DNA of 64,000 nt, from contig NC_134841.1 in NCBI RefSeq assembly GCF_965363235.1, positions 57,681,078-57,745,077 of the forward strand, given 5' to 3'. This DNA comes from Mytilus galloprovincialis. Taxonomy: Eukaryota > Mollusca > Bivalvia > Mytilida > Mytilidae. Both the position numbers and the translations under genes were made by a program. The notes beneath the pieces are model-generated. The model was not told where the DNA came from. It saw only the letters and a program-made list of their open reading frames with translations, and made no database searches. Shown here one piece after another: positions 1-10,643 of the stretch (positions are counted from its first letter, which is position 1; every line of letters begins with the position of its first letter).

Positions 1-878
1 GAATGCTTTTTACGAATGAGTTATGCGAGATCAGAAGGTGAAAATTATATCATGGCATTCTACGAGAAAATGTACAAATGTTAAACTGAAAGTCTTCAAA
101 ACACTCAAACAAAAACAAACGATGATAAAAATTTATTGAAATATAATTTTATTTAATAATAATTGTAAAATTTGGCATTGTTTATTACAAAACTTCGTCT
201 AACCGTGTTATTTCTAATCGTTTAATCGTGTTCCTAATTCAGTATATTTTATGACTGATCATTTTATTCACACTCACATTGTGGTCGATATTATGGAATT
301 TTATGCGACTGATATAGAAGTGAGATGTTAAGCTCGCTATAAAAATAAGTTTATTCCACAATTTTCTACTAAAAAATACCTGTACCAAGTCAGGAATATG
401 ACAGTTGTTTTCCATTCGTTTGATGTGTCATTAAAAATTTACAGTGTTTGTGGCAATACAAGTGTAAACAAACAATAAACAACAAAATAGAACAAAACAG
501 TATATTGAAAAAACACACACACAAAAAAAAAAACCCAAAAAAAATCATAAGTGATAAATTTACAATATTACAATATTCAATAGCCATGTTACACTGAGAC
601 ATCTGCCATCAGTTCTAATGACCTTTTAAAAAGAAGCCAACAATTCTAACATGTCTATAGAAAGCGTGGTTTAATATATAAGAAAATGTTTGCCCATCAG
701 AGAAATGAATGAAATTTCCACCATTTATTGTATACCATTAAATAGATGTTGTCTGACATTTTCGTACACTTTGCATTTGAGAATGAAAGAAATTCCTCTT
801 CGATCTCTTTGCATGTTTGATACAATCCTTCTTCTCGAGAAATGTTAATGTAACGACCATTTTCCATTTCAAGACCAT

Positions 879-917
<39 letters not shown>

Positions 918-1822
918 AATTTCCTGATCGAAAAATCATTAAACAATAAGAGAAAAATTGGCTCCAATTGAAGGTTTTGATTTTTTTTTTATACAGAAAC
1001 AGTTCGCTAAATTCGTTCTTTTTTCTATTTTACTTTAATACAAATCTTAATAATATTCATTTATTTCATTTTTAATTTCTGAATTAAAATGGCAATATTA
1101 TGTCTAGAAATATATAAAATAGATTGGGTTGTAACTGAAAGTTTACCTAGTTCCAATGTCAAACCTATAGTTGATGAGGTCTTCTTGGTACCAGAAGGTA
1201 TTTACAAAATGTTAGATGGATTTTTTTTTCGAAGGGTGCTTTATCAATAAAGTTGAGATGGTCAATGTCACAATTACTTTTGGTGGCTTTATGCTACACA
1301 ATGAAATAATCCATAAAGGATGCAAATAAAATTGGTCGTGAATTAAAAATGTTCCATATCACACAAAAATATACGTAAAAATAACGTATCAATAACGTCT
1401 AAAAATAGTATTTTTACTATTGCAGCACGTCTTATATGACAATGCTATAATAAGAATGGATCAAACAAAAGTCAAGATAATTTGTTTTCTATTTTATTTA
1501 ATTTACATGTTTTGGAGTTTAGTGTGTAGTTCATTTTCACTGAGCTAGTACACATTTTTGTGTTTTGTGTGTTTTGGTAAACTATCTGCTGAAATATGTT
1601 GACGCTTAATGCTGATAAAAAAGGAATGGAGTATTGATAACTTTACACCAAAACAAAAATCCCTAAAAAAATTGAGGTAGAATTAACAGCTGTTTTTTTT
1701 GTTTGTTGTAAAGTGCTACAAATCATGTCTACTTTGTAAATTTATATTGAATTAATGAAGATGTGGCCATCGAAACAGACCCTTAAATAATATCTAAAAA
1801 TGTATAGCAAATAAAGGCAACA
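1..1822. other. Intergenic, no gene seen
   Basis: AT-rich DNA with many homopolymer runs. The open frames here are short, low in complexity and match no family I recognise. The only clear structure is a TA dinucleotide run near 0.9 kb. Confidence 0.6.
880..914. repeat. (TA)n microsatellite
   Basis: About 17 uninterrupted TA units. A nominal minus-strand open frame reads through it as alternating Ile-Tyr, which shows that the frame is not a gene. Confidence 0.95.
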
Positions 1823-2245
1823 GTAGTATACCGCTGTTCAAAACTCATAAATCCATGGACAAAAAACAAAATCGGGGTAACAAACCAAAACCGAGCGAAA
1901 CGCATTAAATATAAGAGGAGAACAACGACACAACACCGAAACGCAACACACACAGAAACAGACCAATCATCAGACAAAACACCACGAGAATAACAAATGT
2001 AACATGAAAACCAAATACATGAATTTGGGATAGACAAGTACCGTGCCACGTCTTATCTCAATATCTCAAAAATAAGAGAAAACACAAACGACTCAACGTT
2101 AAAATGCAACACAAAGAGAAACGAACAATATTGTAACAATGACCATCTTCCTGACTTGGTACAGGACACTTTTAAAGGGGAATAAAAGTGGTGGGTTGAA
2201 CCTGGTTTTAAGGCATGCCAAACCTCGCACTTTAATGGCAAAGTT
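1823..2245 (+). repeat. Mussel-type interspersed repeat fragment
   Basis: The stretch runs from an aaactcataaatccatgg-like start to ggttgaacctggttttaagg and gcatgccaaacctcgcac. I recognise this wording from memory as a common dispersed repeat of mussel genomes; this has not been searched. Short minus-strand open frames inside it are accidental. No terminal repeats could be defined, so the class is unknown. Confidence 0.5.
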
Positions 2246-2849
2246 AAATACAACAAAAATGTTCTCTGAATATGACATCTTCAAGACGACTGATTGATTC
2301 ATAACAAAAAAGTAATTGTTAATGTTTGACGTTCATGATTTTCAAATGATTGTCGCTATTGCTTTTTAAATCTAATCGTGATCTTTTTCTAGACGACGCT
2401 TTCTCTATGAAGGTTATAAAACACAGATTATTACTATCACTTGCCACAATTAATCAATGTCTACATGGTGGATACTTCAAAGTCAGACAGTGATGAGTAC
2501 ATCTATCTTACTATATTTGAAATGAGGGATATAATTTTAGAAAGTTTAGTGTGCGTCGTTTATTAACTACGTTCATCTGTGCCATAGATGAAAATGTGTT
2601 ACAAAATCATTGTTTCAATGTGGATCAAAAACTGGAACTCCAGTTTGTTCTTAATATTTTTGTTCGATTGTACACGAAAATAAGAATATGGTTTTATTAA
2701 AATCTACTGCTATTCAATTTTTGAAATCATTTTCAATTCTGGAATGTATCTCCCTTGTCCATAACTCCGATTCCTTGTCTGGCTCTGGCTACACTTTACT
2801 TTCTTTTCGGATCGATCAGTACTTTAACGTTTTAGAAGGTTATATTTTT

Positions 2850-2925
2850 TAATATTTTGACCTTGAGCATTACTAATCAGACTTTTATTGTCGATATGCG
2901 CAATGTTACATTACAATTGGTACCT
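2850..2925 (+). repeat. Degenerate hammerhead-type mussel repeat
   Basis: The segment gaccttgagcattactaatc followed by a gtcgatatgcgc-like stretch resembles a mussel repeat whose better-kept copies read CTGATGA, stem, GAAA and a palindromic third stem ending in GTC. This copy has lost the CTGATGA core, so no ribozyme activity is expected. Recognition is from memory. Confidence 0.35.
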
Positions 2926-3429
2926 TAAATGTAATTTCTGTAGTATTTTCCTCCAAATTTTAACAACTTCGTTGTTACTGTGTCAATGTCGAATGTAGAT
3001 CTTCATATTCTACAAATTCACTGCATAATTGTAAAAAAAATTACAAAACAGTAAAACAAAAACTGTCAAATTCCATGACCTAACGAAGAGTCCTCCAGTT
3101 GTGTTAGTTGACCTTATACATTATTATTTTTGAAGGGTAACCATATATGTCTTTATATATCGTATTACACAATGAACAGGAATACCTACCTGGGAAGCTT
3201 TTAATTACAAAAAACAATTTAAGTTGACCCTCCACAATAACCAATTTAATGAGAGATCCTTATGAAAGATCTAAATGTAATCGGGCGAAAAAGATATATT
3301 TTTCTCCTACTGAACCCTATAGGAAATCACATTTTGCGTCTTCTCTGGAACAACTTGACCAATCTGAGCCTAAATTAGAAAACATCTACTGTTTCGGTTT
3401 ATACATCTTTAGCTTTCAAGTATTCGGCT

Positions 3430-3475
3430 TTGGTCGTTCCTGATGAAGGTAAGTACAGAAAAACGCACCGAACGC
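3430..3475 (+). other. Hammerhead-like core (CTGATGA...GAAA)
   Basis: The sequence holds CCTGATGA, an 11-base spacer and then GAAA, the two conserved core strings of hammerhead ribozymes. Stem II would be only GG/CC with a poor closing pair. The stretch after GAAA (aacgcaccgaacgc) is a degraded palindrome, whereas the version I recall from mussels has CGCGCG followed by TC. It could be a decayed retroelement ribozyme or a chance match within a repeat. Confidence 0.3.
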
Positions 3476-3888
3476 ATAAAATTTATACGTGTTGTATAAA
3501 TTGTTGACTAGAAGAGGCTCTAGCTTAATGTAAGAAATATAACAAAGAAGAATGTAAACATCAATACTTGATTAATATAGGTCAATGAAATTTTATTTAC
3601 TCTAAAGTTAAAAGGAAATTATGTTGTCTTCGAAATAAATCATTTAAGATAGCAGGATTAAAACTTTGTAAGCAAGACGTGATTTCCGTCTATAAAAGAC
3701 TATAATCGTTACACTCGAATAAAAAAAGTTGAAAGGGCCAAATAAAGTCGAAGATTATGATTATCAGTTTGATTAACATATATTCAAATTAAAACACAAT
3801 TATGATGAATATATACAATACATATACATAGTAAATATATATGCATATCTCCATGTTCTTTCAAAAGACAATAATTATTACATGTGTT

Positions 3889-5079
3889 CTAACATTTTGA
3901 GTCGAGCATTTTTTCTGATGATACATTTTGTGTTATTGTATATATATCTGAAGAGTTCCGTATTTTAATTGCCAATGGTCTATTTGGTATGAGTGCCGCT
4001 GCTATATGGTTTTGTTTTCTCCGTTTAAAAATTTCTTTAATTTCATTCCGAAATCTACTTCCGCTAATAATATACAATAAAAAGTTGACACTGTTATTAA
4101 CATACATCAATAAATTAAAGATACACCATAGTAATGACATTTTAGCATAGTTATGGCCACATGTATCAAAACTCCATGAAGTATTTTCAATCATAAAAGC
4201 TCGGCTAGGAATGTTACACACAAGGAAGACACAGTTAACCGCTATAAGCATAGCGGTCATTGATGAAAATTTCGAATCTCTTCGCTGCTGGGATGAGGTA
4301 CTGTACGTAGAGACTTGACGATTGATTGCTCTTCTAGAGATTAAAACTTTTACAAATATAAGAATGTTTCCAACAACCAAAAAACTACCTGGTATTATGC
4401 AAAATATTACAAGGTCGATAGATGGCCACGAAAATATCCAAAACTGTAAATATGATTTTGAAACATAATGACAATGGTTTGCAGTTTTGCCATTCGATAA
4501 TTCATAACCATATAGAATGTGGCTGTTAACTAAAAGTAGGAATGACGCAATACTGATTAGAACCAACATAGCCACTTTCTTCGTGCAAACACATTGCATT
4601 TTATTTGGAAACCATAGCAGCAGAACACGTTCAATGGTCACGGCAATAAGAATCCATGCTGAATAGTCCATAGATGAATATAATATCCATATATGTATTT
4701 TGCATGCTGCAGAACTTGTAGCGCGTATATCGAAATCAAATGTGTTCAGAATCCACTGTCGCAGTATGCCTGTATATAAAACCAATAAATCGATTATGGC
4801 CAACATAACTAAATACAAGCTACACACAGATTTCCTAATAGTTGGTCGACGTAATACCAGAATTGACAACACATTTCCAACAGTTCCCAGAAGCAATAGA
4901 ATCGGAGGAACAATTTTCCAAAGATAAATTGCAGCATTGTATTCAGAATATATCCAAAAATTGTTTTCGCAGTTGCAATCTGAATTCAAGCTGAAATTAG
5001 TTTGTACAAGAGGAAATCTATAATATGCAGGAATTTGTTTTATGCCATAAACAATGTGTTCAGAACAGTTGCTTTCCAT
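3889..5079 (-). CDS. Class A peptide-type G-protein-coupled receptor
   Basis: An intronless 396-residue seven-helix receptor of the plasma membrane. The outer N-terminus (about 50 residues) has sequons NCS and NFS. Helix 1 carries GTVGN, helix 2 LAIID (sodium-site Asp), and a Cys before helix 3 can pair with the Cys of NHCHY in loop 2. The DRY box at the end of helix 3 is changed to IERV. Helix 6 reads FLVCNIP, so the usual CWxP Trp is Asn, and helix 7 reads NSVNFLLY in place of NPxxY. A basic stretch after SGSRFRNEI fits helix 8. The layout suits the expanded lophotrochozoan peptide receptors usually labelled FMRFamide- or TRH-receptor-like; the ligand cannot be read from sequence. The start is the first Met of the frame and gives a full-length receptor. 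Confidence 0.85.
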   Translation of the reverse strand: MESNCSEHIVYGIKQIPAYYRFPLVQTNFSLNSDCNCENNFWIYSEYNAAIYLWKIVPPILLLLGTVGNVLSILVLRRPTIRKSVCSLYLVMLAIIDLLVLYTGILRQWILNTFDFDIRATSSAACKIHIWILYSSMDYSAWILIAVTIERVLLLWFPNKMQCVCTKKVAMLVLISIASFLLLVNSHILYGYELSNGKTANHCHYVSKSYLQFWIFSWPSIDLVIFCIIPGSFLVVGNILIFVKVLISRRAINRQVSTYSTSSQQRRDSKFSSMTAMLIAVNCVFLVCNIPSRAFMIENTSWSFDTCGHNYAKMSLLWCIFNLLMYVNNSVNFLLYIISGSRFRNEIKEIFKRRKQNHIAAALIPNRPLAIKIRNSSDIYTITQNVSSEKMLDSKC

Positions 5080-6860
5080 GATGAAATATCCCTTGAAACG
5101 TTAATGGTGTGTCCTCATATTAAATTTCTATGAAATATGATTTGAACGGATACAATTTCAAGATAAATATCATTCATTAATACATGTTTGATAGTATAAG
5201 TTAGTTGTCGATGGGGAAATGTTCCAATATTGATAGTATTGGCATTTTAAATAGTGTTGATGATACGTAATCCACAAGAGATAGTGTTTGCTGATTCTTA
5301 ATCCACAAGAGATAATTGTAACAGGTTTTATACGTTATAATGTTCATCATAGATTAGAACAATAGTGAGATTATCTTATATATGGTTGTCGTAATGAATT
5401 TTCATTCTTATAGTTAATGAATAATCACAGCCTTTTGTTCATAAGACTGAAACGCTTTCTGGAACTGTTTATAGCTCTTCATCTTTTACATAAGCTTTGG
5501 ATTTCAAATATTTTGGCCATGAGCATCACTGAAGAGACATGAATTGCGCATCTGGTGCAAGAAAATTGGTACCGTTAATTTTATTACTTGTACCCGATTG
5601 TAAATGATTTTTTTAAATCAATTAAATTCTTCTTTTCAAAAAAATCATTGATATACTTAAGAGTTATTTTCAACAGGTGTAACTAAAAAAAACTAAACTA
5701 AACAAGTCATTTAAAGAATACAACTGTAAGGTTTTGTTAGCTTTCTTAGTTTTTATCAACTAGCAAACAAGAAGTGTTTTGTTTATAGAAACAAGAGTCG
5801 TGCATAGTAAACCTTAGAACTAAGCACTAGTCTTTGTAAGAATCTGGCAATATCGAATGTCAAAACATGTTCGACTTAACAATCTTATTTTGAAGTTACC
5901 TCATTCTGAGTTAGAAATGGTAGGTCTATCATTGATGCGTGTCTGATAATACCAGAAATTTCTAAATAAATTATGGTGAAAATGAAAGCAAATTACAGAG
6001 TAAGCTCTCCTTAATTTGTAATTCGTAATATTAATCAGTGTCCTTCTGTAGGGATTTAGTATATAACATAATAATGTCTATATGTGGGATGTACCACAAG
6101 TGTTAAAACTAGTTATTATGATATGTTTAATTATGTATTAAACGTTGAAGAATTAAATCAATGTTCAGACAGATGAAACAAATGCTAACTGCTCTTACCT
6201 GGTTAAGGCCATAGAATATAATTACTTTATATTCGGACGAACGTAGTGAGGGAGAATATAAACATTAATATTGAAATCTATAAACAATGGGGAACATGTT
6301 CTAGTACTCGTCAATTACATTTAATATGCATAACATTAATTGACAAATACGGCAGTTTGTCTGCATGTTTCAGTAAACCGTTTTCTACTATTAGCGGTTG
6401 TCACAAAGATCATTTTCAGATTATCTTGAATATCAGTTTTCCTATTCCGGAATTTTTTTTGGGTGTATGACCCGTGAATTTTGCTTTTATGACAGGACTT
6501 ACGTACTTTAAAATCTGTTAGATTTCCCGTTCACTATTAAAATAGGAAGTGTTTAATCGTCTTTTTTCGACGTAATTGGTCTTCATGGAACAACACAGAA
6601 AAAACCGTATCACTTTCACAGATTTAGCATAATTATTGTTTATGATTTCATACAATTAAGTAATTATTCAAATGGCAAACTTAAAAGTTCTTATAATCCT
6701 TCCAATTTTAGAATAATCAAAAGCAGTGATTATTCGATTTTCGATCCTAATTCAATGGTGCGTGATGTATGTTGATAATTCTTTCGCCATGTTTAAACAA
6801 GTACTATGTTGAAAACATCGACACGATTCTTAAAAATGTCAATAGCAATTATCATTACAT
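5080..6860. other. Intergenic, no gene seen
   Basis: AT-rich sequence upstream of the receptor gene. It should hold the receptor promoter, but no core element is convincing. A short imperfect duplication around 'taatccacaagagata' lies near 5.27-5.31 kb. Confidence 0.5.
5500..5590 (+). repeat. Mussel hammerhead-derived repeat remnant
   Basis: The segment gagcatcactgaagagacat followed by tgcgcatctggtgcaag matches, from memory, a frequent mussel repeat. It seems to be a hammerhead relative with CTGATGA mutated to CTGAAGA and a palindromic TGCGCA third stem. The GAAA part is missing here. Confidence 0.4.
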
Positions 6861-7413
6861 TTAAGGAGGCTCGAGGGTACAAAAAAATCAGCAAAATTGA
6901 AACATTTGTTTTTTTCATTTCAAATTTTATTGATCACACTATCAGTTGTTACTTTATGATATGGTACAAAAATCAACCAAAAAATTCGTTTTGGCCCCAG
7001 ATGACTTTTAAAAAGTTTTATCATTGAAAGCTCCAAATTATCTCCCTTTGGTGAAAAAAATGCCATTTTTGCATAAAAATTGAAATAACTTTTTTAACTC
7101 ATCGGGACCTATATTTTTTTTAATTGTTTTTTCAAATGAACTGTACTTAAACTAAACTATTGTACAATTGTGTAATTTAGTTCTTTTTTTATTTCGTTTT
7201 AACCTTTTCTTTCTCCTATTAGGTCAACAGAAAAAAAAGTAACATAACAAAAATGCATGCTTCTTTTAAAGGCAAATTGTAAGCTGAAATGAACGGTGAC
7301 CCCATATTCTTAGTTAATTTTTCCATTAAATATAGGATAAAGTTAATTTATAGAAAAAATAGCGAAATCCTACATTTAAAAAAAAAAAGATTTACACCTG
7401 CGAGCCCCATTAA
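6861..7413. mobile_element. MITE flanked by TTAA
   Basis: A 545-bp element (6865-7409) with TTAA at both edges. Its ends are imperfect inverted repeats: GGAGGCTCGAGGGTAC on the left against TGGGGCTCGCAGGTG read inward from the right. There is no coding capacity and the interior is AT-rich. TTAA duplications are used by piggyBac and Kolobok transposons; which one mobilised this copy is not visible. The open frame at 6806-7027 crosses the element edge and is not a gene. Confidence 0.6.
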
Positions 7414-7527
7414 GCAACAGTTACCTGCTTATTGATTTGATATCAGAAATTTCATGCAATTATTGCATCAATATTGTTGATACATTATGTGTAGTCCTGA
7501 GGAGAATATTATAGTTCCGAGGAGAAT

Positions 7528-7622
7528 ATTATCATTGATCATCTCAACGAGATTGCTTTTCTCGCTTTAGACGGTACGGCGAAAGCGAGAAATGCAATCG
7601 AGTTGAGATGACCAATGATAAT
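7528..7622. repeat. Long imperfect hairpin
   Basis: Two arms of about 41 bases (starting ATTATCATTG and ending TCTCGCTTT) are inverted copies with roughly 37 matches and a loop of about 13 bases. The sequence after it (gtttatcgctattttacc) is also familiar from mussel repeats, so this is probably the folded part of a dispersed element. No target duplication was resolved. Confidence 0.7.
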
Positions 7623-8020
7623 CTGTTTATCGCTATTTTACCTACGACGACGTTGTCAATTTCATGTCAATTTCATTAGCAACGTCACGTGCCTCCTTAG
7701 TTTCTAGCGATCACTTTACATCTCAAGCGAGTAGCATGATATGAAAATTTATCACAGAAAAAATGCACAAAATAGTTGTAATACCAAAATTGGTAAAACT
7801 GAAAGCACCCTTTAAGCATAAACAATACATGTTTCTTAGCTTTTTGTAAATGGACTCGTTCATAATTGAAAAGAAATCGTTATGCTATTTTTGTAATCTA
7901 TCATGTTGGTATTTACATGTTTTAACATCTGATAAGAAATCAGCGTTACGTCAACAATTGTTGCGCAAATATTTCGATATGAAAAGACAGGATTTTTTTC
8001 TACCAAACGTTAAATAAACT

Positions 8021-9929
8021 TTATGCGCTTGTACTTTTTTGCAACTTACCCATTTGAGTAATTTGATCTTCTATCACAACACCATTTGCACCTGTTAATT
8101 TCATTTTCAGTGGAGTATGAGCAGAGGGATGAACTGGTTTCTCGAAAAGACCTGGGCCCATTAACCAAAATCCGTCTGAGGAGTGATGCATAGCAGCCCA
8201 TCTATGACTTTTCGGTTGCCATACTGACAGTCCAGTGACTGGAATTCTGTGAGAAGAAAAATAAACAGATTTAGAAAAACCAGTCATAGTGACTGTCTTA
8301 TTCGTGCATTCTTGCACTGTTGCATGATCTTTTGTTTTTAGGTGTACTATCCTTGAGAATTTTAGATGAATATGAAATTTGTCTAATGCTTTTACAGAGA
8401 TTTTGACTAATCATGAAACAATACGCCATAATACCCGTCTTTTCTAATATCATATGTTAAACTGGCATATTTATAGATTAACTGACTATTACTTGAGCCA
8501 TTTATGCAGATTTCTCTAATCTTACACGATTTATCTTTTTCCTTACCTGGTTCCAATCAAACTAATCTATGGTCATACTGTAAAGTGGAACATTTCGCCA
8601 GCAGTTTGTTTTTCTAAATTCGCGATTAAGGTAAAATTGCAAAAAAAAAAATATCAACGTATCGACTACGAAATACATGCTCATTAAACATGCGTAGATG
8701 GATTTTTTTCTAAATGAAAATGGAAAGTTCAAAATTCATAGCTCCATTTGTGAACCAGCAAATTTCATCAATTTTTGTGCTAAGAACAGCAAATATAATA
8801 TATCTGAACATATTATCGTTAAGATACTCTTACCTTGCATTCCTAACTTGGAGTTTAAGGTACCATGGATTACTTCCCTGGAATTTGTATTCCAATTTTG
8901 TGCTGCCTACTGGACATTGAACTGCTTGTATTTCTACTTCCCATCTGCCATCTCCGTTTTCAGCTAGGTCTACGGACCCTAATGAATAATTAAATAAAAA
9001 GGGTGTTTTAAACCATTCAAAACGTGTCGAAAGAGGCAACACATGTGCCCAGTACTTTATTTTCAATTTTTATTTATTTCAATTTTAATTTCACAATTAT
9101 GTGCAAACTCCCCAAACTCATTAAATTGACATTTTTTGTTAATGTACAGTCAAAGTTAAGACAATTTTGTTAAGTCATCTTTAAAATCCAAAACAATTCT
9201 CTTAAAAGACTAGCCGGGAGGCAGGAAACAAGACGATTTTTGTTTGCATAATTCTGAAAGAGAGGCGAAGGACACCTTCAAACTTACAAGCTGGTAATAC
9301 TATGGCAAAAACAAACGACGAAGAGACCAAACAACGTACACAAAATACAACATAGAAAAAAAAAAGACTGACCAGCACAACCCCGCCCAAGACGGGGTGA
9401 TCTCCAGTGCTTCAGAAGGTTAAGCAGTGAATAATCAATTGTTGCGTATAATATACTTACCAGCAAGGCATTCTGGGCATAAATCTTTGACAAACACGGT
9501 AGAATCTCCTACAATAGGATCACTTCCTAACCCTTTTCCACTACCATGTACCTACAAATTAAATAAAATCTCTATCAAACTAAGAAAGGGTATATAATAT
9601 GTGTTACATTTTCTAGTATTTCACTACATAAAAATAAACATTTCACTACATGCAATGCAACATGTACATGTTAATATGATTATTGTTTTCAACGTGGCTA
9701 CTTAAGAAACTTTTAAAACGTTTGAATACATGATGAAATACTACAATTATAGTGAGGTGAAAAAAAAACATACAGAATACTTTTTATCTACTTTGGAACA
9801 TGTTTGATACAAAAACGTTTTGACCTGAGCGTACATCATGTACTGTACTCACCTTAAAGCACATTCCACAAGACAATGAGTTGAAGAACTGTGGTCTATT
9901 CAATGCAATGAGAGTATATCATGTATTGT
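8021..9929 (-). CDS. Expansin-like protein, 3' exons (partial)
   Basis: Expansins loosen plant-type cell walls without hydrolysis and are secreted. Three well-spliced exons are visible: 9461-9551, 8834-8978 and 8246 down to 8050 or 8021. Phases match (0, 1, 2). The first carries the end of the double-psi barrel (VFVKDLCPECLAG, then SVDLA from the next exon). The second and third give the C-terminal binding domain (VQCPVGSTKLEYKFQGSNPW, LKLQVRNA, IPVTGLSVWQ). An upstream exon ending at 9853 reads ALNRPQFFNSLSCGMCFK before a GTGAGT donor, the expected preceding segment, but the sequence before it is out of frame (in-frame TGA). The 3' end is unclear: a perfect GTAAGT donor follows GlyQ-type residues at 8050, or translation runs to a TAA at 8021. 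The signal peptide and first exons were not found. The gene may be live with other exons, or decaying at its 5' side. Confidence 0.7.
9276..9435 (+). repeat. Mussel interspersed repeat, intronic fragment
   Basis: The text acaaacgacgaagagacc, aatacaacatagaaaa and acggggtgatctcc matches the repeat also seen at 45.6 kb and, inverted, at 28.6 kb. It lies inside an intron of the expansin-like gene. Confidence 0.55.
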
Positions 9930-10400
9930 ACTAAACTTAAAGCACATTCTACAAGACAATGAGTTGAAGAACTGTGGTCTATTTAATGCAACGATAGTAT
10001 ATCATGTACTGTATTCAATGAGTTGAAGAACTGTGGTCTATTCAATGCAATTAGCGCATTTGCATGTATTGTACTAACCTTAAACCACATTCCACAAAAC
10101 AATAAGTTGAAGAACTGTGGTCTATTCAATGCAATCAGCGTACATCATGTACTGTACTCAATGAGTTGAAGAACTGCAGTCTATTCAATGCAATGAGCGT
10201 ACATCATGTTCTGTACTAAATGAGTTGAAGAACTGCAGTCTATTTAATGCAATGAGCGTACATCATGTTCTGTACTAAATGAGTGGAAGAACTGTGGTCT
10301 ATTCAATGCAATGAGCGTACATCATGTACTGTACTAAATGAGTTGAAGAACTGTTGTATATTAAATGCGATGAGCGTATATAGCATGTATTGTACATGCT
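9850..10400 (-). repeat. Minisatellite made from an expansin exon
   Basis: Eight tandem units each contain gagttgaagaactgtggtc, the reverse complement of the exon coding RPQFFNSL. Spacing is about 57-60 bp for most units and about 86 bp for those that also keep the exon 3' part (CGMCFK). Only the first unit (donor at 9852) has a GTGAGT donor; in later long units it reads TTTAG or GTTAG. Every unit also carries upstream text around GATGTACGCTCATTGCATTG. Confidence 0.85.
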
Positions 10401-10643
10401 TACGAGATCATCTATAGATAAATATACTCGTATGTATACTATGTTTATTTGATTGACCAAATGGTTTATATTACTATTTCAGACTTTCATACAATACAAG
10501 AAGCCCGATTTTGTAAATAAAAAAAATACGCATTGCAGTGTATCTGCATTTATTTGATACTTTATATTGACCAATTATAATTGACAATGAACAATGAAAA
10601 GGAAACCAATATAAATTAAAAACCAATTGTTCAGAGAACAATT
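10401..10643. other. No gene seen
   Basis: AT-rich spacer between the expansin-derived minisatellite and the next repeat. The open frame at 10474-10662 has no recognisable features. Confidence 0.5.
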
